DNA from: Mycolicibacterium moriokaense
GTDB lineage: Bacteria > Actinomycetota > Actinomycetes > Mycobacteriales > Mycobacteriaceae
Length of the DNA: 64,000 nucleotides
Direction of reading: 5' to 3'
Assembly: GCF_010726085.1 (NCBI RefSeq)
Contig: NZ_AP022560.1
Coordinates: 1,488,001 to 1,552,000, forward strand
Part shown: piece by piece, positions 7,162 through 16,756 of the stretch
Layout of the letters: each line of letters begins with the position of its first letter
How positions within the stretch are numbered: position 1 is the stretch's first letter
Notes under the pieces: model-generated
Database searches by the model: none
What the model was told of the DNA's origin: nothing
Seen by the model: the letters and a program-made list of their open reading frames with translations, nothing else
Program-made: the position numbers and the translations under genes

Positions 7162-9090
7162 ATGACCGACTCGCTGAACGCGCTACGCGCGGCGCCTGCG
7201 ATTGCGCCGCGGCCCAAGCGTGCGAGGCCGAGCTCGGATCTGTGGCGCATGCTGCCCTACCTCATGCCGTACCGCGTCCGCTGGATCGCGATGATCGTGA
7301 TCGCCCTGTTGAGCCTCGTTGCCACGGTGGCGATCCCGTTGATGACCAAGGCCGTGATCGACGGTCCGGTGCGCAATCAGGACCAGCGGGGCCTGTGGCT
7401 GCTTGGCGCCGCCGCAATGGGCGTCGGGATCTCTGAAGCCGTGCTCTGGTTCATTCGGCGGTGGCTGGTATCGCGCGCCACCATGGGCGTCGAAGCCGAC
7501 ATCCGCAAGGACCTCTACGCCCAACTACAGGTCCTGCCGATGTCGTTCCACGACCGCTGGCCGTCGGGCCAACTGCTGTCGCGAATCATGAACGACCTCG
7601 GCACGATTCGCCGATTCATGTCCTTCGGCCTGATCTTCCTGTTGCTCAACACGATCCAGATCACCGTCGTGACAGGCATCCTTCTGGTGATGTACTGGCC
7701 CCTCGGCGTGGTGGTGCTGCTGTCGATCGTGCCGATCGCCGCGACCGTGCTGCACTTCCAGCGCGAATACGTGCGGCTGTCGCGACTGGCACAGGACCAG
7801 GCGGGACACGTCGCCACCCACGTCGAGGAATCCGCGCTGGGCCTTCGGGTGGTGAAGTCGTTCGGCCGCGAGAAATACGTCTACGACCGGTTCGACGAGC
7901 AGCTCACCGCCCTGTACGAGACCCAGGTCGACAGGGTGTCGGTGTCCGCGAAGTTCTGGACGCTGCTCGAGGTCATTCCCAACCTGACGCTGATGGTGGT
8001 GCTCGGCTTCGGTGCCTACGCCGCGGGTGAGGGACACGTGACGATGGGAACGCTGGTCGCGTTCATCACGATGATGCTGTCGCTGGTCTGGCCGATCGCA
8101 TCACTGGGATTCCTGCTGTCGATGACGCAGGAGTCGTTCACCGCCGCCAACCGCATCGCCGAAATTTTCGATGCACCAGTGGATATCGTCGACGGACCCA
8201 AGGGCGAAGCCCCCAAGGGTGGCAGGCTGGAGCTCGTCGACGTCGGGTTCAGGTTCCCGGACGCGAAGCCCGACGACTGGGCCCTTCGGCACGTCACCGT
8301 CACCGTCGAACCGGGGGAGACGCTGGCGCTGGTGGGCGCGACCGGGTCGGGCAAGTCCGTGTTGGCCTCGCTGCTGTCGCGGCTCTACGACGTCACCGAG
8401 GGCTCGATCCGCATCGACGGCACCGACATTCGGGATCTGTCGCTGCCTGCGCTGCGCGAGACGGTGGCCACCGCGTTCGAGGATCCCACGCTGTTCTCGA
8501 TGTCCGTCGCCGAGAACCTGCGGCTCGGTCGGCCCGAGGCGACCAACGAGCAGATGGCCCAGGCCATCGAGATCGCCGCCGCCGGATTCGTCTACGACCT
8601 TCCGTGGGGCCTGGACACCCGCATCGGCGAGCAGGGGATGAGCCTGTCCGGCGGTCAGCGGCAACGGCTTTCGCTCGCGCGCGCCATCCTCGCGGCGCCG
8701 CGGATCCTGGTGCTCGACGACACGCTGTCCGCGCTGGATGTGCACACCGAGGCCATCGTGGAGGAGGCGCTGCGCCGGGTGCTGCACTCGGTGACCGGCA
8801 TCGTCGTCGCGCATCGGGCATCGACGGTGCTGCTTGCCGACAAGGTCGCGCTGCTGGACGGCGGTGCCATCACCCACGTCGGCACGCACGCCGAATTGCT
8901 CGCCACCGTCCCGCAATACCGTTACCTGCTGGCCGCCGACGACGAACTCGACGACGGTTGCGAACGCGCCTGCAACTGGCAGGAGGACGAGGACCGTCAG
9001 CGGCTCGACCAGGCCTACGACGAGCAGGAAGCGCTGGAACGCGAACGCGTGGCACGGCGGTTCGTCACCACGGAGGCCGAAGGCCGATGA
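7162..9090 (+). CDS. ABC exporter half-transporter with degenerate catalytic site (subunit 1)
   Basis: 642 residues: six TM helices (about 30-330) followed by a nucleotide-binding domain. Walker A GATGSGKS lies at about 392-399, the signature LSGGQRQR at about 494, and Walker B LVLDDTLSALD at about 515. The residue after the Walker B Asp is Asp, not the catalytic Glu, so this subunit contributes a degenerate ATP site. That is the pattern of heterodimeric exporters such as TM287/288. It overlaps the partner gene by ATGA. The substrate is unknown, probably a drug or lipid. A C-terminal extension of about 50 residues is rich in Asp, Glu and Arg. Confidence 0.9.
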   Translation: MTDSLNALRAAPAIAPRPKRARPSSDLWRMLPYLMPYRVRWIAMIVIALLSLVATVAIPLMTKAVIDGPVRNQDQRGLWLLGAAAMGVGISEAVLWFIRRWLVSRATMGVEADIRKDLYAQLQVLPMSFHDRWPSGQLLSRIMNDLGTIRRFMSFGLIFLLLNTIQITVVTGILLVMYWPLGVVVLLSIVPIAATVLHFQREYVRLSRLAQDQAGHVATHVEESALGLRVVKSFGREKYVYDRFDEQLTALYETQVDRVSVSAKFWTLLEVIPNLTLMVVLGFGAYAAGEGHVTMGTLVAFITMMLSLVWPIASLGFLLSMTQESFTAANRIAEIFDAPVDIVDGPKGEAPKGGRLELVDVGFRFPDAKPDDWALRHVTVTVEPGETLALVGATGSGKSVLASLLSRLYDVTEGSIRIDGTDIRDLSLPALRETVATAFEDPTLFSMSVAENLRLGRPEATNEQMAQAIEIAAAGFVYDLPWGLDTRIGEQGMSLSGGQRQRLSLARAILAAPRILVLDDTLSALDVHTEAIVEEALRRVLHSVTGIVVAHRASTVLLADKVALLDGGAITHVGTHAELLATVPQYRYLLAADDELDDGCERACNWQEDEDRQRLDQAYDEQEALERERVARRFVTTEAEGR

Positions 9091-10910
9091 CGACCACCGA
9101 ATGGCGCGGAAAGTTCGAAGAGGACCAGACCGACGACCTGCCCATCGACGAGAGCGTGCCGCGCGGTCGCGAGGCCCGCGCCCTGCTGGGTTCGCTGCTG
9201 CGGCCGTACAGCGCCACCGTCGCGTTGCTTGCGCTGGTCGTCGTGGTGGAAAACGCTGCGCGCCTTTCCGTTCCGATCCTGGTGCAGCGCGGCATCGACC
9301 GCGGCATCCCGCCGATCATCGAGGGTGGTTCGGCGCGAACGCTGATGACGATCGTGGCAGTGCTGGGTGCGGTGGTGCTGCTGCAGGCTGTGAGCCGGAT
9401 GTTCTTTCTGCGACGGTCGGGCCGCATCGGGCAGAAGGTCCTGCTGGAGTTGCGGCGCCGGCTGTTCCGGCACTTCCAGCGCCTCGACATCAGGTTCCAC
9501 GATCGATACACGTCGGGCCGCGTCGTGAGCCGGTCAACCAATGACGTCGAAGCGATCCAGGACATGCTGGAGACGGGTTTCGACAGCCTGATCACCGCGG
9601 TGCTCACCCTGGTCGGAACGTCGATTCTGCTTGTGACGCTGGATGTTCGGCTCGGCCTGATGTGCCTCGGCGCGTTCCCGATCCTGGTGGCGCTGGTGTG
9701 GTGGTTCAGCAACGAGTCGACCAGGGTCTATCGCAAGGTGCGCGAGAGCGCCGCGCTGGTGATCGTCCAGTTCGTCGAGACGATGACCGGCATCAAGGCG
9801 GTGCACGCATACCGGCGTGAGCCTCGCAACCAGGAGATCTTCGAAGACGTCGCCGACGACTACCGCGAGATCAACGAGAAGACCTTCCGGTTGCTCGCGA
9901 TCTTCATGCCCGGTGTGAAACTGGTCGGCAACATCACCACCGGCGTGGTCCTGCTCTACGGCGGCTATCGTGTGCTGCACGGCGAGATGACGATCGGCAC
10001 GCTGGCGGCGTTCCTGCTCTATCTGCGGATGTTCTTCGAACCGATGCAGGAGATTTCGCAGTTCTTCAACACGTTCCAGTCGGCCTCGTCGGCGCTGGAG
10101 AAGCTCGCAGGCGTGCTCGCCGAGCGGCCGGGCATCGAGGATCCGCGTCAGCCCGTTCACCTCGACACGGTGCGCGGTGACGTCGCCTTCCACAGTGTGC
10201 AGTTCTCGTACGTGGAGGGCCGACCGGTGTTGTCGGACTTGAACTTCGCGGTGCCTGCGGGCCAGACCGTCGCGCTAGTGGGCACCACCGGGGCCGGCAA
10301 GACCACGATCGCGAAACTCATCGCCCGCTTCTATGACCCGGTGTCGGGTTCGGTGACGCTGGACGGTGTCGACCTGCGCGACCTGACGCAGAGCGAACTG
10401 CGCCGTCATGTCGTGATGGTCACGCAGGAGAACTTCATGTTCGACGGCACCGTCGCCGACAACATTCGGTTCGGCAGACCGGACGCCACCGACGCCGAGG
10501 TCGTCGCGGCGGCCGCGGCCGTCGGTGCAGACCGGTTCATCGACACGCTGCCCGACGGCTACGACACCGATGTCGCCAAGCGCGGTGGACGGCTGTCGGC
10601 GGGTCAGCGGCAGCTGGTCGCGTTCGCCAGGGCGTTCTTGGCCGATCCCGCGGTGCTGATCCTCGACGAGGCGACGTCGTCGCTGGACATCCCCAGTGAG
10701 CGGATGGTGCAGCGGGCGCTGGAGACGGTGCTGGCCGACCGGACCGCGCTCGTGATCGCGCACCGGTTGTCGACCGTGCAGGTCGCCGATCGCGTACTGG
10801 TGCTCGAGCAGGGCCGCATTGTCGAGGACGGTGCGCCCGACGATCTGATCGCCAGCGGGTCGGGTCGGTACGCGGCGCTGCACCGGGCGTGGGTGGACTC
10901 ACTCGCCTAG
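9087..10910 (+). CDS. ABC exporter half-transporter (subunit 2)
   Basis: 607 residues with TM domain then NBD. Walker A GTTGAGKT at about 398, signature LSAGQRQLVAFARAF at about 502, Walker B LILDEATSSLD at about 523 with the catalytic Glu present, and the H-loop in LVIAHRLST. In heterodimeric exporters the deviating signature (LSAGQ for LSGGQ) faces the degenerate Walker B of the partner, which is what the two genes show here. An N-terminal acidic extension of about 35 residues precedes TM1. Resembles the Rv1272c/Rv1273c type. Confidence 0.9.
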   Translation: MTTTEWRGKFEEDQTDDLPIDESVPRGREARALLGSLLRPYSATVALLALVVVVENAARLSVPILVQRGIDRGIPPIIEGGSARTLMTIVAVLGAVVLLQAVSRMFFLRRSGRIGQKVLLELRRRLFRHFQRLDIRFHDRYTSGRVVSRSTNDVEAIQDMLETGFDSLITAVLTLVGTSILLVTLDVRLGLMCLGAFPILVALVWWFSNESTRVYRKVRESAALVIVQFVETMTGIKAVHAYRREPRNQEIFEDVADDYREINEKTFRLLAIFMPGVKLVGNITTGVVLLYGGYRVLHGEMTIGTLAAFLLYLRMFFEPMQEISQFFNTFQSASSALEKLAGVLAERPGIEDPRQPVHLDTVRGDVAFHSVQFSYVEGRPVLSDLNFAVPAGQTVALVGTTGAGKTTIAKLIARFYDPVSGSVTLDGVDLRDLTQSELRRHVVMVTQENFMFDGTVADNIRFGRPDATDAEVVAAAAAVGADRFIDTLPDGYDTDVAKRGGRLSAGQRQLVAFARAFLADPAVLILDEATSSLDIPSERMVQRALETVLADRTALVIAHRLSTVQVADRVLVLEQGRIVEDGAPDDLIASGSGRYAALHRAWVDSLA

Positions 10911-10912
10911 CC

Positions 10913-10974
10913 CGTTGACTCTGCGTCTGTGGCGTCTAATCGCGAAAAACCCCGCCCTCAGCGCAGAGTCAACG
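10913..10974. repeat. Inverted repeat between convergent genes
   Basis: Perfect 13-bp arms CGTTGACTCTGCG (10913-10925) and its complement (10962-10974). The loop contains a run of A then C (GAAAAACCCC). It lies between the converging stops of the ABC subunit and the flavoprotein, so it is a candidate bidirectional terminator. Confidence 0.7.
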
Positions 10975-10978
10975 AAGA

Positions 10979-12355
10979 TCAGGCTTGCGCCAGTAGCTTT
11001 TCCAGCTTCTCGTTGACGGCGGGCAGCTGCGACGTCAGCACCGAAATGATCTTCTCGCGAGCCCGCTCACTGACGCCCGCCGACACGTGGTGCAACACGT
11101 TGAGCCGCGACGTCTCCACCCACGCCATCATGTCCGGGTCGGAGAACCAGTGCACCTGATTCTTGTTGAACGCCAACATCATGCGCAGCCAGTCGGCGGG
11201 TACGGACGGATACGGCACGGGATTGCAATACGCGTTGCGCGTCTCGTCGTCGGGGTACGTCGCTTCGACGTGGGCGATGACCGCGGCGCTGAACGCCGGC
11301 TGGCACGTGCGCACCGCCTGCAATGCGATCCGCTCGTCGGTGAACACCGTCGCCGGCTCGACGTGCGCGAAACCGTCTGCGCTGCAATCGATGTACAAAG
11401 CAGAGCCCTCGATGTCGCGCGTTCCTCCCTCGAGCGTGATCCGCCCCGGCTCGATCGACTCGACGTGGCCCATCCGCAGGACATCCTCGATCCGGCGCAG
11501 CTGCTCGAGTTCACCCTGGGAGAGGATCGCGCACCGGTACATCGTCGGCACGATCGACCGGTCGATCCGCATCAGGCAGCCCTTGGCCTCCAGCCGGTCG
11601 AACAGATCGGGCAGCGATTCCGCGTCGATGACCGCGTTCAGCTGGTTGGAGAAATCACGCAGTACGCGCTTGGCGAACTCCGATCCCGGCTGAACCGTTG
11701 CGCGGTCCAGAATCCAGGAGTCACGCGGTTTGATCCACGTCAGCCGCTCCGGCGCGACACCGTGGCGCAGCAGCCACACGCATGTGTCCATCGCAGTCTT
11801 GCCCGCACCCACGATCACGTAGCGATCGCGGAGCTCGCGGATACGCGGCAGATCGTTGGGTGGCACGCACTCGACACCGGGTGCGACCGCGTAGGACGGA
11901 CTGCGCATCGACGGCACGATGATCTCGACGTGGGTGGTGACGAGGCGCCGCGCGGACACCTCGATGTGTTCACCACCGAGCGTGCGCACCAGGCCGTCGC
12001 CGAGATACTCGCTCATCGGCAGGTACGTCACCCGGTCGGTCGGCAGCAACTGGTGGCGCATCACGGCGTCGAAGTACGCGCACACCTCTGCGCCGCTGGC
12101 CAACTCGTAGAACCCCGCGTTGAAGCCGGTCCGGTCGATGGTGTCGCTGCCGAGGTGTCGCGAGTTCACGCCGTAGTAGGCCGACGGCTGATGAAGGCGC
12201 ACAAACGGATAGGCGGTGGTCCAGTGACCCCCGGGCCGGTCGTTGCGATCGACCACCACAACGGTGGCGTCGGACTCGGCGACCAGCGTGTCGATGAATG
12301 CGAGTCCCATCGCGCCCGCACCCACCACGAGGTAGTCCGCCTCGATGGCTGCCAT
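10979..12355 (-). CDS. FAD/NAD(P)-dependent oxidoreductase (flavin monooxygenase-like)
   Basis: 458 residues. The N-terminal FAD-binding motif is VVGAGAMGLAF (residues 10-20), followed by the second-strand acid in VVVVDRNDRPGGHW. A second GxGxxA/G motif, YVIVGAGKTAMDTC (about residue 175), would bind NAD(P)H. The protein resembles mycobacterial NAD(P)-binding flavoproteins of unknown substrate and lacks the full Baeyer-Villiger fingerprint. It starts just upstream (6 bp) of the epoxide hydrolase stop, so the two are probably one transcript led by the hydrolase. Confidence 0.75.
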   Translation of the reverse strand: MAAIEADYLVVGAGAMGLAFIDTLVAESDATVVVVDRNDRPGGHWTTAYPFVRLHQPSAYYGVNSRHLGSDTIDRTGFNAGFYELASGAEVCAYFDAVMRHQLLPTDRVTYLPMSEYLGDGLVRTLGGEHIEVSARRLVTTHVEIIVPSMRSPSYAVAPGVECVPPNDLPRIRELRDRYVIVGAGKTAMDTCVWLLRHGVAPERLTWIKPRDSWILDRATVQPGSEFAKRVLRDFSNQLNAVIDAESLPDLFDRLEAKGCLMRIDRSIVPTMYRCAILSQGELEQLRRIEDVLRMGHVESIEPGRITLEGGTRDIEGSALYIDCSADGFAHVEPATVFTDERIALQAVRTCQPAFSAAVIAHVEATYPDDETRNAYCNPVPYPSVPADWLRMMLAFNKNQVHWFSDPDMMAWVETSRLNVLHHVSAGVSERAREKIISVLTSQLPAVNEKLEKLLAQA

Positions 12356-12361
12356 GGGCTC

Positions 12362-13465
12362 CTAACGTACGCCGTCGAAAAACTTGGCCACGTCGTCGAC
12401 GAAGAGTTCGGGCTGCTCGAACGCCGCGAAGTGGCCTCCGCGCGGCATATCGGTCCAGTGCGTGATGTTGTACCCCGCCTCGCACCAATTCCTCGGCGCC
12501 TTGAGGATCTCCCTCGGGAACGCGGCGACCCCGGTCGGCACTTCGACGCGGTCGAAGCCGCCGAATGCATTGAAACTCTCCCAGTACAGCCGCGCCGACG
12601 ACGCCCCCGACGCGGTCAGCCAATAGAGCATCACGTTGTCGAGCATCTCGTCCTTGGTCAACACGTTCTCCGGGTCGCCGTCGCTGTCCGTCCACGACCA
12701 GAACTTCTCGACGATCCAGGCGAGCTGGCCGACGGGCGAGTCCACCAACCCGTAGCCGACGGTCTGCGGCCGCGTCGACTGCTGTTTGGAGTAGCCCGAA
12801 TCCCACTTCTGGTAGTACTCCGCGCGCTCCAGCGCCGCCTTCTCGGCGTCGGTCGGATCCTTGAGTTCGCCCGGCGGGAAGCCGAGCGGCATGTTCAGGT
12901 GGATCGCCACGCAGCGTCCGCCGTTTCGGCCGATCTGGGTGGTGACGGCTGCGCCCCAGTCGCCGCCCTGCGCGCCGAAGCGCTCGTAGCCCAGCTCGCC
13001 CATGAGGGTGTCCCACGCCGTCGCGATCTTCTCGATACCCCAGCCGGTGCGCGTCGGCCTGCCGGAGAAGCCGTAGCCCGGTAGCGACGGGCACACCACG
13101 TCGAACCCCCGCTCGGTAAGCGGCTCGATGACCTTGTGGAATTCGACGATCGACCCGGGCCAGCCGTGGGTGATCAGCAACGGAAACGTGTCCTCGCGCC
13201 CGGACTGTTGGTGGATGAAATGGATGTCCAGGCCGTCGATTTCGGTCGTGTAGTGATCGAACCGGTTCAGCGCTTCTTCGCGTGCGCGCCAGTCGTACTC
13301 GGAGGCCCAGTAGTCGGCGAGTCGCTGGGTGTAGGCCAGCGGGATGCCCTGGCTCCAGTCGTCGACGCATTCGGCTTCCGGCCAACGGGTGCGGGCGAGT
13401 CGGGACTTCAGGTCGTCGAGGTCGGCGTCGGGGATCGCGATGCGGAAGGGCTTGATCGGGGCCAT
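12362..13465 (-). CDS. Epoxide hydrolase (alpha/beta hydrolase with EHN domain)
   Basis: 367 residues. The N-terminal EHN region (FRIAIPDADLDDLKSRL) is typical of microsomal-type epoxide hydrolases. Core motifs: oxyanion-hole HGWPGS, nucleophile Asp in QGGDWGA, and catalytic His in PRGGHFAAFE close to the C-terminus. The enzyme would convert epoxides to vicinal diols. The start ATG 13465 gives MAPIKPFRIAIP; longer in-frame readings upstream have no family support. It is divergent from the acyl-CoA synthetase at 13564 and followed closely by the flavoprotein, which suggests joint oxidation and hydrolysis of a lipid or xenobiotic. Confidence 0.9.
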   Translation of the reverse strand: MAPIKPFRIAIPDADLDDLKSRLARTRWPEAECVDDWSQGIPLAYTQRLADYWASEYDWRAREEALNRFDHYTTEIDGLDIHFIHQQSGREDTFPLLITHGWPGSIVEFHKVIEPLTERGFDVVCPSLPGYGFSGRPTRTGWGIEKIATAWDTLMGELGYERFGAQGGDWGAAVTTQIGRNGGRCVAIHLNMPLGFPPGELKDPTDAEKAALERAEYYQKWDSGYSKQQSTRPQTVGYGLVDSPVGQLAWIVEKFWSWTDSDGDPENVLTKDEMLDNVMLYWLTASGASSARLYWESFNAFGGFDRVEVPTGVAAFPREILKAPRNWCEAGYNITHWTDMPRGGHFAAFEQPELFVDDVAKFFDGVR

Positions 13466-13563
13466 GCCTCCATCCTTACCAAGACCCTCGCCGAGTCTGC
13501 TAGGAGTGCGAATATTTCTTCCGATTCGCGATCTGTCCGCAGTTTCGACGCAACGATGAGGCG

Positions 13564-15183
13564 ATGAAGTCCCAAGACGCAGGCCCCACCGACACCGCCA
13601 TCCTCGAGGAGACGATCGGCGCCAACTTCGAGCGCACGGCCGCCGCCCATCCCGACGGGGACGCGCTGGTCGACATGGCAACCGGTCGACGGTGGACGTA
13701 CGCCCAACTCAATGAGGACATCGACGTCATCGCGCGTGGACTCATGGCGCTCGGCATCCAAACCGGCGACCGCGTCGGGATCTGGTCGCCGAACTGTGCG
13801 GAGTGGACGATCGTGCAGTACGCGACCGCGAAGATCGGCGCGATCCTGGTCAACATCAACCCGGCCTATCGCACACACGAACTCGCCTACGTGCTCAAGC
13901 AGTCGGGCATCCGCACGTTGATCTCGGCGCCATCGTTCAAGACGTCGGACTACGTCAGCATGGTCGACGAGGTGCGCGTCGAGACACTCGATCTGGCGGA
14001 GGTGCTGTATCTCGGCACCGACGATTGGCGCGAACTTGCGCAACGCGCCGACGAGGTACCGGTGGACGGGTTGCGGGCGCGGATGGCCTCGCTGGACAAC
14101 AACCAGCCCATCAACATTCAATACACCTCGGGCACAACGGGTTTCCCGAAGGGTGCGACGCTCTCGCACCGAAACATTCTCAACAACGGGTATTTCACCA
14201 CCGAGCTCATCAACTTCGGCCCCGACGACCGGCTGTGCATTCCGGTGCCGTTCTATCACTGCTTCGGCATGGTGATGGGCAATCTCGGCTGCACCAGCCA
14301 CGGCGCCACCATGGTCATTCCCGCGCCGGCATTCGATCCGGCGCTCACCCTGGACGCCATCGAATCAGAAAGGTGCACAGCCGTTTACGGGGTGCCCACC
14401 ATGTTCATCGCGATGCTCGGTCAGCCCGACCTGGCGCAGCGCGCCCTGTCGTCGCTGAGGACGGGCATCATGGCTGGAGCCGTCTGCCCGATCGAGGTCA
14501 TGAAGCGCTGTGTCAACGACATGAACATGACCGAGGTCGCCATCGCCTACGGGATGACCGAGACGTCGCCGGTCTCCTGCCAAACCCTGATCGACGACGA
14601 CCTCGAGCGGCGCACCAGTTCGATAGGCCGGGCTCATCCGCACGTCGAGATCAAGATCGTCGACCCCGAAACCGGGGAGGTCGTCGAACGCGGGCATCCC
14701 GGCGAATTCTGCACGCGCGGTTACTCGGTGATGCTGGGCTACTGGCAGGACGAGGCGAAGACGAACGAGGCGATCGACGCCGGGGGGTGGATGCACACCG
14801 GCGACCTCGCGGTCATGCGCGACGACGGATATTGCAACATCGTCGGCCGCATCAAGGACATGGTGATCCGCGGTGGCGAGAACGTCTATCCGCGCGAGAT
14901 CGAGGAATTCCTGTACACCCATCCCGACGTGGACGACGCGCAGGTAATCGGGGTGCCCGACGCGAAGTACGGGGAGGAGGTCTGCGCGTGGGTGCGGATG
15001 AAGCCGGGCAGGCCTCCGCTCGACGCGCAGGCGTTGCGTGACTTCGCCACCGGCAAGCTGGCCCACTACAAGATCCCTCGGTACGTCCACGTGGTCGACG
15101 AGTTTCCGATGACCGTCACCGGCAAGGTGCGCAAGGTGGAGATGCGTGCTGAAATGGTGAAACTTCTGGGCCTCGACTCCTGA
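13564..15183 (+). CDS. Fatty-acyl-CoA synthetase (FadD35-like)
   Basis: 539 residues of the ANL superfamily. The P-loop-like motif is YTSGTTGFPKGA (about 187-198). Further motifs are YGMTETSP, GYWQDEAKTNEAIDAGGWMHTGDLA, GRIKDMVIRGGENVYP and the A10 lysine in VTGKVRK near the C-terminus. It would activate a carboxylic acid to acyl-AMP and then acyl-CoA. The overall sequence is close to FadD35 (Rv2505c) of M. tuberculosis, though chain-length preference cannot be read. RBS-like GATGAGG precedes the ATG. Confidence 0.88.
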   Translation: MKSQDAGPTDTAILEETIGANFERTAAAHPDGDALVDMATGRRWTYAQLNEDIDVIARGLMALGIQTGDRVGIWSPNCAEWTIVQYATAKIGAILVNINPAYRTHELAYVLKQSGIRTLISAPSFKTSDYVSMVDEVRVETLDLAEVLYLGTDDWRELAQRADEVPVDGLRARMASLDNNQPINIQYTSGTTGFPKGATLSHRNILNNGYFTTELINFGPDDRLCIPVPFYHCFGMVMGNLGCTSHGATMVIPAPAFDPALTLDAIESERCTAVYGVPTMFIAMLGQPDLAQRALSSLRTGIMAGAVCPIEVMKRCVNDMNMTEVAIAYGMTETSPVSCQTLIDDDLERRTSSIGRAHPHVEIKIVDPETGEVVERGHPGEFCTRGYSVMLGYWQDEAKTNEAIDAGGWMHTGDLAVMRDDGYCNIVGRIKDMVIRGGENVYPREIEEFLYTHPDVDDAQVIGVPDAKYGEEVCAWVRMKPGRPPLDAQALRDFATGKLAHYKIPRYVHVVDEFPMTVTGKVRKVEMRAEMVKLLGLDS

Positions 15184-15195
15184 GAGGGATGAATT

Positions 15196-15648
15196 TTGGC
15201 GACCGCCGGAGTCCCTATCTACGTGACTTCTGTACCGACGGTTGTGCGACGTGCATGCGCAACGCTTGCGGCCACGTCGGCGGTGCTGCATGCGGCGATG
15301 CTCGGCCACGCGTCCGGCGTGTTCGCGGCCAGTCTGCTCGCGGCGATGATTGCCGCGTGCCTGTACTGCGCCCGCGAGCTGTGGCGTGACGGGACGGCGC
15401 GGGCCTGGGTGGTCGTCGCCCTGATGAACCTCGCGATGATTGCGCTGCACCTGCCCGCCCCCGCGCATCACCATGGCGCCGTGACCTCCGCGTCGCCGCC
15501 GTCGACGCTCATGGCGGTGGCCACGCTGCTGGCGCTCACCGAGGTCGCCGCCGCGGCTGCCGCGCTGTACATCGGCAGCCGCGGGCACCTCGCGCGGCTA
15601 GCGGTACACCAGGCCGCTGAGCCTGCGCGCCAGCGCCAGCCGCACTGA
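15196..15648 (+). CDS. Hypothetical four-TM membrane protein
   Basis: 150 residues with about four hydrophobic stretches (residues 22-45, 44-60, 69-84, 105-127), the central loop being His-rich (PAPAHHHG). The start is a TTG, supported by an AGAGGG ribosome-binding site seven bases upstream; no ATG in frame precedes the first TM. No known family recognised. Its 3' end overlaps the stop region of the converging monooxygenase by about 50 bp. It probably shares the transcript of the acyl-CoA synthetase 12 bp upstream. Confidence 0.6.
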   Translation: MATAGVPIYVTSVPTVVRRACATLAATSAVLHAAMLGHASGVFAASLLAAMIAACLYCARELWRDGTARAWVVVALMNLAMIALHLPAPAHHHGAVTSASPPSTLMAVATLLALTEVAAAAAALYIGSRGHLARLAVHQAAEPARQRQPH

Positions 15649-16746
15649 CGGCACCCATCCGAGGACGCTGATGGCGGCGTTGCGGACCCGTCGAGCGGCG
15701 CGCGGCAGCGTGGCCAGCCGGGTCAGCCGATCCGTCATCGCCACAACGTCTTTCGCGATCGGACGGCGAACCGCGACGTAGTCGTCGAGCACACTGTCCG
15801 GCGCTCCACCGAGCACGGCGACAAGCGCGTCGGCCAACGCGACGGCGTCCTGAATGCCTAGATTCATGCCCTGCCCGCCGGCCGGGCTGTGCACATGCGC
15901 CGCGTCACCGGCGAGCAGCAGTCGGCCCGCGCGGAAGGTGTCCGCGACGCGATGATGGACCCGGAAACGCGAACCCCAGACGACGTCGGTGACGACCATC
16001 CGGCCCGCGCCGACGCGGGTGTCGAGGATCTGCTGGACGAACTCCGCGGAGGGTTGCTCGGGTGCCTCGGCGACCGGCGCCACGATTCGGTGGACGCCGT
16101 CGGGCAGCGGAGCGACCACGGTCAACCCCGCCTTCGCCCAGAACAGGAGGACCTCGCCGTCCGGCGCATCGCCGGTGAGCCTGACGTCGGCGAGCATGAA
16201 CGACTCGTCATATACGGCACCCTCGAACCCGATGCCCGCCTGCTCGCGCACCACGCTGCGAATGCCGTCGGCGCCGACTGCATAACGCGCCCGGATGGTG
16301 TCGCCGTCGTCGAACATTGCCGTCACGCCGTCGCCATCCTGGGTGATCGCCGTGACGGTCTTGGGCCGTATGACGGAGCCGCCGAGTTCGACGAGCCGGT
16401 CGAGCAGCAGCCGTTCGGTCGTCGACTGCGGGACCATCAGTGAATACGGATACTTCGTCGGCAACCCGCTGAAGTCGATCGGGATCAACGTGCGGCCCCG
16501 GTCGCGGATGGTGAACAGCGGCGCCTCGACGCCCTCCTTCACCAGCCGGCGCGTGACGTCCAAGGGTTCGAGGACCTCCAGCGTGCGGGCGTTCACCACC
16601 GCCGCCCGTGAGGTGTTGGCGCCCTCGGGTGCACGGTCGACGACGGTCGTCGCGATGCCCCGGGCGACCAGCGAGGTGGCCAGCGCCAACCCCGTCGGAC
16701 CTGCGCCGATAACGAGAACCTGGGTTTCGTACATCTGCCTCTCCAA
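15598..16746 (-). CDS. FAD-dependent aromatic-ring hydroxylase-type monooxygenase
   Basis: 382 residues in the PHBH/UbiH/RdmE group: GxGxxG in VLVIGAGPTGLALA, the DG motif GADGIRSVVREQ (about 158-169), and the GD motif LLLAGDAAHVHSPAGGQGMN (about 275) that binds FAD ribose. It lacks the thioredoxin-like C-terminal domain of phenol hydroxylases. Translation may begin at the second Met (MYETQVLVIGAG). It is divergent from a TetR gene, and the gap between them contains repeated TGCCAAC/GTTGGCA operators, so it is probably repressed by that TetR. Substrate unknown. Confidence 0.85.
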   Translation of the reverse strand: MERQMYETQVLVIGAGPTGLALATSLVARGIATTVVDRAPEGANTSRAAVVNARTLEVLEPLDVTRRLVKEGVEAPLFTIRDRGRTLIPIDFSGLPTKYPYSLMVPQSTTERLLLDRLVELGGSVIRPKTVTAITQDGDGVTAMFDDGDTIRARYAVGADGIRSVVREQAGIGFEGAVYDESFMLADVRLTGDAPDGEVLLFWAKAGLTVVAPLPDGVHRIVAPVAEAPEQPSAEFVQQILDTRVGAGRMVVTDVVWGSRFRVHHRVADTFRAGRLLLAGDAAHVHSPAGGQGMNLGIQDAVALADALVAVLGGAPDSVLDDYVAVRRPIAKDVVAMTDRLTRLATLPRAARRVRNAAISVLGWVPSVRLALARRLSGLVYR

Positions 16747-16756
16747 TCACTCGCTG

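Noticed and set aside
11087..13084. Long rightward reading frame (about 665 residues) opposite the flavoprotein and epoxide hydrolase
   Set aside because: Arg/His/Val-rich with no domain, lies antisense to two well-supported genes; typical GC-rich shadow frame.
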